Source of the DNA: Haliclystus octoradiatus
Lineage: Eukaryota > Cnidaria > Staurozoa > Stauromedusae > Haliclystidae
Length of the DNA stretch: 64,000 nucleotides
Direction: 5' to 3'
Assembly (NCBI GenBank): GCA_916610825.1
Contig: OU744449.1
Span: 11,787,520-11,851,519 of the forward strand
Shown here: in pieces, positions 48,001 to 59,100 of the stretch
Position numbering within the stretch: the stretch's first letter is position 1
How the letters are laid out: each line of letters opens with the position of its first letter
Position numbers and translations under genes: made by a program
Notes under the pieces: generated by a model
Told to the model about the DNA's origin: nothing
Database searches by the model: none
What the model saw: the letters and a program-made list of their open reading frames with translations, nothing else

Positions 48001-48413
48001 ATGGTAAACATCAACATCACGATCGAAGAAAGTCATTTCCATTTCTAAATCGTAAACCTAAAAAGGCCAAACAAATTTCATCAAGTTTACCAAAAATAGT
48101 TGTAACAAATAGCATCGAATCAATAGTTGTTTATGAACAAAAGAAAAAACAAAGAATGAAAGTAAAAAAAGCAATAAAAAAAGAAACGGCACGATCACAA
48201 TCATTGACTGATTTATTACAAATCAATGGGGCATCAATTGGCCCAGATACTATAATCTCCCCTGTTGTGACAAGAAGGGGTGAGGATCAAACTACCAATC
48301 ACGATGAAAAAGAACTCATTAGATATGCAAAACAACAATCAAATAATCATTGGGATTGTGTATTGAAAAGAGAAGGAGATTGGATCTATTGTTGGCATCC
48401 GTTACTATTTTAG
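42049..48413 (+). CDS. PAW domain plus C2 domain protein, N-terminus not found
   Basis: Exons: 42049-42107, 42605-42758, 43069-43255, 44653-44813, 45315-45514, 46409-46619, 47769-48413; phases agree over 539 codons. Exons 1-4 resemble the PAW domain of peptide:N-glycanase NGLY1, which binds mannose-type glycans: YVFIPTLSEI, then YSASADAYYRQTG, GSISWCFDF, and a closing segment SGVITSLKDSTSVNINISL. Exons 5-6 form a C2 domain: ELNVHIHQAKRLPCRR, PDPLVKLSLHPHDG, KKRLNPEWDYKATYDG, LILRVVHSGFIGRKEDLGG. The last exon has about 180 basic, Ser-rich, disordered residues before a C2-like ending (HWDCVLKREGDWIYCWHPLL). No transglutaminase core is seen, so it is not an ordinary NGLY1. An inferred role is membrane- or glycan-linked. 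Intron 3 holds the SINE array, intron 5 a TTAA-flanked element. An AATAAA stands at 48455. Confidence 0.75.
43450..44468 (-). repeat. Trimeric tandem array of a tRNA-derived SINE
   Basis: Three head-to-tail copies on the minus strand: 43450-43782, 43783-44126 and 44127-44468 (units of 333-344 bases). Each begins with a tRNA-like head, GGGGGATTAGCTCAGATGG (A box) and GTGGTTCAAATCC (B box), and ends CACCTTCGGTAGAG. The last two units are almost identical for most of their length but differ in the outermost tRNA-like head. This points to tandem duplication by unequal exchange rather than three insertions. A single copy with target duplication is at 61423-61761. The array lies in an intron of the PAW-C2 gene. 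Confidence 0.85.
46056..46254. repeat. TTAA-flanked miniature inverted-repeat element
   Basis: About 199 bases between two TTAA copies (46052-46055 and 46255-46258). The ends are AGGAGCAAAAATGACCGGC and its near mirror GCCGGTCAATCTTGCCCCT. TTAA duplication is the habit of piggyBac-type transposases, so this is likely a piggyBac-derived MITE. PAW-C2 intron 5. Confidence 0.65.
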
Positions 48414-48454
48414 AATGTCATCATATTATATAGTGCTTTATTTATATGAGAAAT

Positions 48455-48460
48455 AATAAA
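48455..48460 (+). promoter_or_regulatory. Poly(A) signal of the PAW-C2 gene
   Basis: AATAAA lies 42 bases after the stop codon of the PAW-C2 gene, inside AAATAATAAATTATC. Confidence 0.55.
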
Positions 48461-48879
48461 TTATCACATTTTGAAAACTTTGATATTTTCGTGTTGTATA
48501 TTCGGATAAATGTTATAAATACAGTATATATAATATTTCCATTTCATCCACATTGGCTGGCTATACCTGCAGGACAGTGCTTGTTACTAGGAATGCCAGC
48601 GTGGACCCGAAATCGAAAAACAAACGGCACAGAGAGATGGACGAAGGTCTTTATGACGAAAACGGTAGCTTGCTCGATCTTATTCCCTGCCGATTTGAGA
48701 GGAAACCATTAAACCAACTTGAAGTAGAGGAAGACGGGAGGGAAAATTTGTCAAGCTTAGAACTTATTGAAGAGAAAATAGCCACGAGGTGATGTCGATA
48801 ATCATGCTAGCTAAATACTGTCCAGATTTATTTTATTTAAAACGTCCAACAGCGTGATAAAATAATGCAATTTCGTAGC

Positions 48880-49280
48880 CAGAGTTCGAGGGGACAAACG
48901 AGGAAGTTAGAATTTGATCCCGTATTAAGGTCTGCGTGCAGGCTACTTTCCTACATCGATTCAGGAATATACATCATCGCCGATACAACAAGGAGCCTAG
49001 ACACACTAGAACATGCAGATTCTGCAACAACGGCAATATGGAGGACGAAACTCTTCTTCTCTTTTTCTGTGCGATCAACGGCGCTACCCTCCGTATGTTT
49101 TATTGTGAAATAGGGAAGATATGTTCAGGTTTTGCCTTGAAACCAATAAAAGAAAAAGTGGTCACCCTATTCTCAAATCCTCCTCTATGTATTAGCTATC
49201 TCCTTGGTAGTTTTCTTCATTCTTCCTTCAAGACACGTAAATTATTGTACGACAGTCTTAACTCCATTAAGCAAACGTAG
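48880..49280 (+). mobile_element. LINE C-terminal fragment with zinc-knuckle-like motif
   Basis: The frame from 48936 reads TRTCRFCNNGNMEDETLLLF and later LLYDSLNSIKQ, resembling the C..C...EDE.H.L..C tail found after LINE reverse transcriptases. It overlaps weaker open stretches in other frames. No reverse transcriptase precedes it. Confidence 0.5.
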
Positions 49281-50442
49281 TTCTGTAATAATTTCGACAG
49301 TTTGTAAGTAATCAAGTCACAATTTTATAGACATGTGACATTACATGATACAGTATATAAATAATATAAACATAATAATCATAATCATAATGACAATGAT
49401 ATAATTATAGAAAATGATGACTATGATTCAATGTATAATAATTGCTATACACCTTGCACTTTTGGTATACTGGCAAATAAATGCAACAACAACAACATCG
49501 CCATGTGAAATACATCATCATAGGGTCATAGGGTCAATAATACATCATAATAATAGGGAAATAATACATCATAGGGTCAATCGAATTTTGACCCTAATTC
49601 GGCTTTATAAATTAGTCAAGCCATCGCCATTCATTTCAAATGCTTGTGCGCATAAGTGGAATGATCTTCTGTCAAACCGTCAACATGAAAGACGTTTCAA
49701 GAATGACCAATTTCAAGTGTCTCCTTTTGAAGCATTTACTTGAAAGCCTAATTGTCAACCCTGTAATTATATTTTTTGTAATTTCCCTTTAATATGTAAT
49801 CTTAGTCAGTCAGTTTGTGAAAAAAGTCTCTCAGATTATGTAGGCCTATACTTATCAGGTATTTCTGATGATGATGATGATCATCATGATGAATAAGTTA
49901 TTTACAAATATATGAAATAAATGTCCAATTAATGCATTATCGGTCTTTGAAGTAAGCTAACCCAATACAGTGTTTCCAGCAGATTCACAGACAATTAATG
50001 ATCAATATAAATCACTGGATGAAAAACATCCAAAGCGAGAGTTTCAAGATTTCAAAAATTAACAGTCGTTCTCAGAGGGGAATCACGATTTAATCTGCAG
50101 GGGTCCATTCGGAATGTAGACAGTCTTTTGATCCGATCATCTTCGTGGTAAAAATTTGAAGTTCCCTGTCGCAATCACCCCGGCAATCACCAGACTCCCG
50201 GTGTAATGTAACTTAAAGTATTCTTTATAATAGCTCTCCATTGTTTTCTGGGCATGTGGTAGTATACGTCATCTTATGTTCCTTGACAACACACGCTTTA
50301 TGTAGTCATGAGCACTTGTATATATTGCGAAGTCAGCACATCTACGACTGCACAGGCTCAATACTAGCCTCAATCAAAGTTGTTTGTTCAGTAGCCTTCA
50401 GAACTTCTTAAAGAGCTTCAAATACCTTTGATGACGCATACA
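49281..50442. other. Intergenic sequence before the tRNA
   Basis: Simple triplet-rich stretches (AATAATCATAATCATAATG at 49370 and GATGATGATGATCATCATG near 49870) and repeated AATACATCATAGGG words near 49510-49575. No exon is supported. One TAGGCCTA octamer lies at 49841. Confidence 0.5.
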
Positions 50443-50514
50443 GGTTCTATGGTGTAATGGTTAGCACTCTGGACTTTGAATCCAGCGATCCGAGTTCAAA
50501 TCTCGGTAGAACCT
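50443..50514 (+). tRNA. tRNA-Gln (anticodon TTG)
   Basis: 72 bases fold as a full cloverleaf. The acceptor stem pairs GGTTCTA with TAGAACC, with discriminator T. The D arm is TGGTGTAATGGTTAGCA, the anticodon loop is CTTTGAA with TTG at 50476-50478, and the T arm is CGAGTTCAAATCTCG. A and B boxes are intact and a TTTT terminator follows at about 50521. It is nearly the same as vertebrate tRNA-Gln genes. No intron and no added CCA. It looks functional. Confidence 0.95.
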
Positions 50515-50810
50515 TCTGACTCTTTTAATTGATTTTTCAAGGCGGTTTCAATCACGTAACAAAGTTCATGAATCCGTCAATTTGAAATTTGCATTATGCT
50601 AGCTATATGACATATAGCCACAGTATAGGCATCGTACTGTAAAACGCAAATAAAAAAATGTATTGGTGGAAGGTTTGACGTGAGAGGACCAAATTGTACT
50701 TGACAATTATTGGAATTAAATGTCTTGTTATGAAATGGAACTGCTGTGAGGAATAAAAATATAATTTACAAATATAAATCGAATGAAATGAAATCCTTGG
50801 TGCCTTGGTA

Positions 50811-51263
50811 GACCGAGCGCCACAGAACTAAAACGGCAGGTTTCTCCGGGCAACTTGAAAATCACATAAAAGTGTTCATAAAAATATGCTGAACAATTAC
50901 CTATTCCTTGCTTTAATTAAGTTCTATTGTAAACCCTTCAAAAATCCATTTTATATTTTGTGATTCACGGTCAAAGCCTTCTTGTAATTTTGAGAAAATG
51001 CTGGATGCGAGCTTCATGGTCTTTGATTCTTTTGTTCTCCTAAGATTTTGCGAATTCATTGAAGCATGACGAAAACACAAAATGTATGAATTAAGAGGGC
51101 TCTGACCGTGAAATGACTTACAAATTCATCTCTGGTGAGCTCCACAATAAAATTTGACCAAAACAAGGAATAGGTAATTGTTCAGCATATTCTTATGAAC
51201 ACTTTTATGTGATTTTTAAGTTGCCAGGAGAAACCTGCCGTTTTAGTTCTGTGGCTCTCGGTC
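50811..51263. repeat. Foldback element with about 95-base inverted repeats
   Basis: The left arm begins GACCGAGCGCCACAGAAC, then GCAGGTTTCTCC and AACAATTACCTATTCCTTG. The right arm is its mirror and ends GTTCTGTGGCTCTCGGTC. TA flanks both sides (50809 and 51264), as for mariner-type targets. A second inner pair (TTCACGGTCAAAGCC and its mirror) makes it a nested palindrome. No coding capacity. Confidence 0.8.
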
Positions 51264-51539
51264 TATGATGTTTGTCCTATTCTCCAAAAGTTCCTGTAGT
51301 CTCGGCTGCTTGCTTGGAACCTATATCCTTGCCCGAGGGCCAAGGCACTCATATATTTTTGCTTTGTTTGCTTCGACAATATTGTGGCGATACCTTTTCT
51401 ACACCTTTTCCACGGACACATGTATGATTTTCGAAAATTTTCACTCCGAGGCGAAGTCCCACCACTATTCGAAGATGGTGATTTGTAAGGAACAGTCCCA
51501 TTGTCGCAAGAGGAAGGGCTATAAGCCACGCTCCTGATT
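51264..51539. other. Unassigned sequence beside a Ty3-type fossil
   Basis: Open on both strands but without a recognisable domain. It joins the foldback element on the left and a minus-strand reverse-transcriptase fossil on the right, and may be repeat-derived. Confidence 0.35.
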
Positions 51540-52180
51540 GTTTGCTCGAGTGAAATACTATTATCCGATATAGTATATCCTAAATAAACTAATTTTCGCT
51601 TTGAAAATTTACATTTCGTCATATTAAGTTTGGCACCGATTGCCTTTAAACGGGCCATAACGGCTTTCAAATGAACGCCATGCTCAGCTTGATCTACACC
51701 GAATATTAATTATCATCAATATATATTAAACATCCGTCTAAGTCTAAATCAGACAAATGGTCTGACATTATCCGTTGAGAAAGTTCGGGAGCAGAACTTC
51801 TCTGAACGGTAATCTTAAATATCTATAATTACATTTATGAGTAGCAATTGTTGTTAATTCTGAAGGCGATTTATCTAATGCTATTTGATGGAAACCAGAT
51901 TATACATCCAGTGTTGAAAATAATTTAGCATTGCGTAAATTAGAAAAGAAAGATTCCGCCGTCGGAATCACAGAACGATCTCTACGTATGCTTTCATTTA
52001 ACCGTCTGAAGTCACCAAATATGCGCGGTTTATTACCGTATTTTCGAAATGCCACTACTACAGGTGATAATCATCTAGTAGTGCCAATGACGCGTTTGAT
52101 TATATTCTGTTCTATCATTTTATCAATTTCATCACAGACATGTTTTTCCTGGTTTAAAGCCAAGTACACATAGCTAAAAC
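51540..52180 (-). mobile_element. Ty3/gypsy-type reverse transcriptase fossil
   Basis: On the minus strand, pieces of a Ty3/gypsy reverse transcriptase follow in order from about 52180 down to 51540; the best kept lies at 51570-51670 (KLVYLGYTISD and neighbouring residues). Broken many times, with no LTR found. Old. Confidence 0.6.
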
Positions 52181-52332
52181 ATGTCAACTGAAATATGTCA
52201 ATTGACAATAATCAGCAATTCATTAATTACATCCAAGCTTTATAAGATGACATATTACATGGAGACGAAACGTTCAAAATAACATGGTACCATTTTTCTA
52301 TTTTCTACTGGGATTGACAAAGAAAATGCGGG

Positions 52333-52527
52333 GTGTGGGACTTTACCTGCCGAGACACCTTTGCTACTTCTCATTTAGATCAAACATCTAAAGCCGCAGC
52401 TAAAGCTGAACAAGGTAAAGCGGCAAGATATTCAGAGCTGGGACCTTATTACAAAGTCATCCCAGTCGCAGTGGAAAAACTAAATAGCAGTGACGAACAG
52501 CCATATCAACACATTCGACAAAAATAA
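52333..52527 (+). mobile_element. LINE reverse-transcriptase C-terminal fragment
   Basis: WDFTCRDTFATSHLDQTSKA, then SELGPYYKVIPVAVEKL, matches the C-terminal region shared with the LINE at 35840-37540 (there LIWDFTCL). It starts abruptly and reads to a natural stop, so it is a 5'-truncated copy of the same or a sister family. Confidence 0.65.
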
Positions 52528-53164
52528 GTATTGCATTGCAGAGAACAAATGCAATCTGCGTTTTACGAACATTTTAGGAACAAGAAACATTAGCCATTTT
52601 ATTTAGCATTAATGTATATATATGTTAATTTAAGGAGCTGTGGAATAGAACATTTTAATATTTAGTTATTTAAGTTTTAATGAAATTTACATAGCGTACA
52701 CTTTATTCATTATTTGTTGGCTAACTATTAAATGACATTAAAAGTTAATTTAAAAAAAACAATGAATTGATACATGCAATTAGATTAGGCAATTCTACCT
52801 AAATTTCAGACCAAAATTATCCAAGATAAATAAAAAACTTTTCAAATTTGACGATGCTCTGTTTATTCATAAAATACACGCAGCACATTAAATTGTATAA
52901 TTTTGCTGCTTATATAATCTTTTCAACTAAAACTCACTAACAACAACAAATATTTAGCAGATGACAACAAAACACAATGTGAACATACTAAATGAATGAG
53001 TTATTTTATATTAAACACCTTGATTTACACAAAATAGAAGTTACAAATGCAACTATGAACGTATCAAAAGAAATAATAATAATATCACAATCGTTATGCT
53101 AAAACAATGTTATTTTATGAAATTATAACTTGACGTGTAATTTGTAAAATTGATACCTTTTATT
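52528..53164. other. 3' flank of MTRR
   Basis: AT-rich, no gene. It contains the 3' UTR and poly(A) site of the minus-strand MTRR gene; TTTATT at about 52861 (AATAAA on the minus strand) is a possible signal. Confidence 0.4.
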
Positions 53165-56100
53165 TTATGTCCAAACATCTTCAACGTATCGGCCATCCTT
53201 TCGTAATTTATTTATAATTTGAATAGCTTCAAGTTCGTTGACAGTATTGAATTCTTGAATTAATTTTGAAAACGTGTTTAGGACTCCTCTAGCCATATTC
53301 TTAGCATCACTACAAAGCAAAAAACCATAGGAAACATTTATGACGTGACATGGTGTAAAAGACCATAAAGCGCACTTATCCAGATTCAAACAGAAGGATA
53401 GAAGATTTAGATTCTGTAGAAGCCATGAGAATACACTGTAGAGGACCAAAGTAAAGTTGCAAACCAGATTCTCATAATGTGAATCTTTAAAAGTTCAAAA
53501 CTGATTTAAGAATATCATTACTATTTTCATTCCCAGAAAGAGCAGTACAATTCTGACGAGGTAAAGTGCCAGCCTTGCCACTTTTATAGAACTAAATTAT
53601 GTAGTTAACATCTATAAAACGGTTGGTAATCATATCCGACAACATTTTGCCCAATGAAATGACGTGAACGATATGTGCAGTGAAGTTTCCTTCCTCATGC
53701 AATTCCCGTGATCTTTAGTTAGGAAAATGAATGAGGATAAGGATTATAGATTTTTGGTAAAAAAAATGCTTTGGTTAATCTGCAAAATTGGAAATTGGTA
53801 TAGCAAACGCATTTTATGCCCGAATTAAATTTCTGTAACGTTTCCCGAAAAATATTAACGTGTTATATATCAATTCCTAACAGCAGCAAATACGATACCG
53901 GTACAGTAGTAAGAAGAATGTTAACTCAGATCAGCTTTATATACTGAATAGTCATATATACGAGATTATTTTAGATAGGAGGCTAATCTTTCTTATACAA
54001 CAATTTCCCCCTTGGATAATAAATTGGCATTCTCAATTTTCAGCCCGCAATTTATGCATGCTTTGTTTATATTGCTTTTATTTAAAATAAAATTACCATA
54101 ATGTATATTTAGTTATATATTGTATTTCCTATTTATTAATAACAACCTGATAGAGATTGTAACGGCATTCGAAACTAAACTAGCAGGAACTGTTTACAGT
54201 ATTTCAATAAACTCAATTTCCCTGATCATATGAAAAACGTTTTAATATTTACAACAGATATACTTCTACATGCAGTAATATTTTTTGATATGATCAAATA
54301 AAAACATGCATACGTATATAGTTAAGAAAAGAAGATATATAAATGATGTAAAATAAAAAGATTATAGAAAAAAGCTTTAAAAAACTGTATAGCTCTCTTA
54401 ATTCTGAGTTAATAATTTTGTTTAACTTATATAATTTATGTTTGTCTTTATTTGTTTTATAGTTAAAGTTTATACTGACATTCTTATATTTTAGTTCCAT
54501 CATTAGACATGTTCAAAACAATTTCTTTATAATTTCTTTATATTTATCAAATGATAGAAAGCAGGACAAACATCGATAACAGCCATGTAAAATATAGTTG
54601 AAGTTTCAATCCTGCATAATATTCGAAATAAATAAATAAAGATCCAGACCAACTTCCCTCAAAAACATAATCAATCAAATATTTCTGCCATTATGAACCA
54701 CGTGACACTGTTACACGTCTGACGTCACAATAGGACGCAATTGATTTCAGAATTCGACGGACGCTACTTCAGTAAAGTAGCTATACTTATGATTAGTAGT
54801 TAAGTCGAAGGAATTATTGCGAAATAAGTTGTTGGAAGCAATCATCTGGTAGAAGCTTGTTGTTCAGCTTGTTACGAAAACAGGCTGAAGGAAAAATTCA
54901 AGTAAAATTGGATATTAACGGAGAAAAGTGAACATCGGACGGTGCTAATATCAAAATAAAATGGATTTCAGGTAAGAAAGAATAGCCATAAGATTTGTTT
55001 ACTATATTTCAGCATCTATAAAGCACACTGGCTTTGTAAAAAGTTTTGCAAGTTGGAAAAAATTTGGGAGGAATGGAACATTTGGAAATTAAAATTTGCG
55101 TGGTAGTAATTGAAACAATTATGATATGAGAATTTGAGAAACTCAAAATGTAGCGGATAGCCCTGCACAGAAACTTCTAAATCTATTATGACGTCATATA
55201 AATCTAATTTAGAATAGGACTAAGATGAAACTGCTGAAATAGTCATGAATTGATCAATCAAGTCCGTATAGCCGATTATATCACAAGGCATCGAATAAAG
55301 TATATCATGTTTTGTTCATTCTATCTGAATACATTGTATATTGTAATTAAAATGAGGAAGTGCTGAGCATGATAAGTGGAATAAAGAATACATATTCAAC
55401 GATGTTTCAGGATTTCAACTATCTAAAACAAACAGCAGGATGATAAGATACTGCAAACATTCTCAATTTGTAATTGAGCGCTGCATATTCCACGCTGATA
55501 AAATCCCACGTTCAAAAAATATATAGATCATAAAAAATCGAGTTTGATTGAGCAGAGTCAAACAGATTTGATTGAGACGTTTTGATTTGTTTATTATACA
55601 GTCAAAAGATGAATTCATTGTCTGGTAGTGCTGTGGTTGATATTGGAAGGAGAGAGACAAGGTGCTCAAACAATGATAAAGAAATGAGCCCAAATGGTAA
55701 ACGACTATTATCAGAATATATGGAAAAGTGTGACAAATTAAGTCTCGTCAATCATAGTCAATTGAAAATGATTGAAAGTATTACTGATGGTAGAAAAATA
55801 TTGAATAAAAAGTCAAAAGAATGCATTAAAAGTATCATTAAACCTTTGGAAGGAAAGATTGAAGTTTTGGAAAACGAAAGAATGAATTTAGAAAAAGAAA
55901 AAGTTAAACAACGAAAAGAAAACGAAAATCTCAAAAAAGAAAACAAAAAATACCAAAGACAAATGATTGACATGCAAAATAACGTAATCAAACACGTGGC
56001 TACATTAGTTAGCCAATCAAAGGAGAGCAACGATAACATCACTGCACAACCAAATAAATGTTGTAATTCTGATCAAGGTATCAGTAACAAACAAATTCAT

Positions 56101-59100
56101 TGCGATGTAACGTCAAACAGAGATGTTCATCAGTTCATTGCAAAGAAACCAAAGAAAGGCTTTGGTAAGATCTTCAGAAGTTGTATCTCAGCACCGAAAC
56201 ACGATTATAACAATTGCACGTGGCACATTATACAGAATGAACCAATGGTCAATGAAGACGTATCAAAGAAAGAGGCCAGATTAGAAGCAAATAGGTTACA
56301 TGTAACACGTGATATTATTCAGAAGCAACAATCCGATGAGATCCAACGCTGTCACGATGAACAAAAGTACCTTGGTAAACAATTGCAAAATGTTATTGAA
56401 GATAAAATTGCTGTTGAAAAGAGATACCGTGGTTTACAAGCACAATATAATCAAACCCAAATGACAATCGCAGGCAACGAAAAAGAAATCGAAAAACACA
56501 AAGCAACGTTGACATGTTGATGGCTGAGCTGGGAGAGGCACGTGACAATTTGAAGAAACACACTGATATAAAAGTAACCAACGATGGAACACAAACGGGT
56601 GCAAGTGAGTTGCAGAGGAGAGTCTCGTTTAGTGACAGCGCAGTCGAGGCTGACGATGAAATGAGATTGAAAAGTTCAATTGTTAGAAGATCACATACAC
56701 GTATAAATGAGAATGGTGACGACAATTTGAAAAACAACCTTGGTGTTTTTGACGCAAGCGTGTTAACAATTAAATTACGACGCTGCGAAAGAAAATTAGA
56801 AAGCATGCGTCAGAAGGCCAGTAGCTTATTTAGAGAAAACGAGGCACTCCAGAACAACGAGATCAGGCTACAAAGTCTGATTGACCAATTAACGAACAAT
56901 CGAGACAAATTAGAAGGACGATTGACAAAGGTTAAACAAGCCTTAGACCTCGAACGCTACAAGAGTTCAAAATTGGTTGAGGAGATTGAAGAGTTGAAAA
57001 GATCGAAAGAGGAAAGAAAAATCATTCATATTGACGGATCAGAAAAAAAGAATCAATCTAAATCATGTGGAATCGCAACTCAAACAAACAATTGTACAAG
57101 CGTTAAAGAGTATAGTAGAAACAATTTCACAGCAACTTCACAGCAAACTCATACTGAGGATACAAATAGAATGTCAAGTAATCATGTGAAACAGGAATCA
57201 TCGCCAATGGAATGCATCGTACTCAAATCAAAGTTGGCTGAAATCCAAAGTCGATGTACATCTCTTGAGAACGATAAACATGCAAACGAGGTATCTATTC
57301 GCGCCAACGAAACGGAGATTAAATCATCAGAAGAAACAATCAAAGAATTACAACGAATCATCGAAGAGAAATGCAACGAAACAATTGATACAAAGAAAAG
57401 CGAAAACGGTTTGAAAAGGAGACTTGAAGAATTACAATCAACCCATCAAACGATGATCGAGGAGCATGCGCGTTGCAAGCAAAAGTTGATCAAATCAGAA
57501 ACACAGCAAAGCTTATTATCTCAAGAATTAGCATCAAACACAGATGACTTTGAACTAATGAAAGAAAAATCATTTTCACAAGGTGAAGAAATAAAAAGAT
57601 TAAAGGAAGAGAAGCGAACTTATGAAAAAAAACAAAACGAGGAAAGTGATAAAATGGTGCAAGAATTATCAGAAGAAAATCAATCATTAAAGGATCAACT
57701 CAAGACAATGGAAAGTGAAGGCAGAAAATCAAATGGTGAAGACAAAAAAACAATCGAAAGTCTTGAAGTTGAGATTGAACAAATCAACAAAGATATGTAT
57801 GAAAGTGAGACTGAAAAAAAAGGTATGAAAGATGAAGTTAAAGATCTCAGAGAAGAGGCTGCGATGCATAAAAAAGAGGCTGACTCATTGAAAGTTGAAT
57901 TGGAAAATGTAAAGAAATTTCAACAAGAACAAATTGACATATTAAAACAACATATCAAAGAACAACAAGGTAAACAATGTCAGCCGAAACAAGAAAGTCA
58001 GCATCATCACGAACAAAGGTAATACTTCAACATTTAATCATTTAATTGCAATTAAGGTACTTTTCTTTCGATATTTATTTAATATGATTATTTATTTGCA
58101 ACTTCTTTAGTGATGATGAATCGGTTGAAGATGCACCAATCGCACAAGAGGAAAAAGGTCACGTGATGACACCTAACAAAACGTAAGTCATCTATGCTGA
58201 GGTTATGTATTACAACTTGTATCTGAGAAGTCAATTTCATTCTCTATTTCGATTCTGAATTTGTAGCACCACTCAAGAGCAACCAAAGAAACCATCAAAT
58301 AATATTCCATCTTGGATGCAAGATATGCAAAAGTCATCAAACGATCATAAAAATGCAAAACCATCAAATAATCAACAAGCAAAAAAGAAGGAAACGATCA
58401 TTGATGATGGAGAGGATTCATTATTTACAGCAGATGACATCAATCCAAAAAGAGCAAGCAAAATGAAATCAGATATAGAAGGGAGACGATCCTCTTTATC
58501 AAGTCATAATGCATCTGAGGCTGGAATGAAGATGTCTCGCTTGCAAAATAGACCAACTGCTGGCCTCTTCAAAGATGACTCCTTCTCGTTTGGGAATTCA
58601 AACCAAAATAGTCTGCAATCTAGTAATAACAATCGTATGCAATTTGAACCACAGAGTAACAACAGACAAGCAAAATCTGGCAGACGAGCAGGTGCTGAGG
58701 CAAGAAGCAATGACGATGATGATTTAGACATGTTTCAAACCAAGCAGCGACCAAGGTATATGCTTTCATATATCATTAATAATGATGACAATTATTTTGA
58801 CCTTTCATACAATAAACTAATGATTAACTTTATATATTGCTCGTAGCTTTGGTCGTTCATCTTTTGGAAACCAAATCCAACAACAACAACAACAAAAAGC
58901 GCAAAGTGGAATGGGAAACAATCTGATTGGATCGAGATGTCAAATTGCTGATGATATTCCAGATGCACTCGATATGATGTTAGGTACGAGGAAGCATGGA
59001 AGAAGATCACAAACAAACAACTGGTAAAATAATATATTAAATATTGTAACTGATTCCTAATCCATTGCTTGTTATCTGCACATACATTTTTGTGGGTATT

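Noticed and set aside
42049-48413. Naming this gene NGLY1
   Set aside because: Only the PAW-like part matches; no transglutaminase catalytic core was found, and a C2 domain follows, which NGLY1 lacks.
56499-56520. Programmed -1 ribosomal frameshift in the coiled-coil gene
   Set aside because: No slippery heptamer in the right phase is seen; a single-base sequence error explains the data more simply.
55758-57687. Minus-strand frames across the coiled-coil gene
   Set aside because: Shadows of the Lys/Glu-rich coding strand, giving Phe/Leu/Ser-rich strings only.
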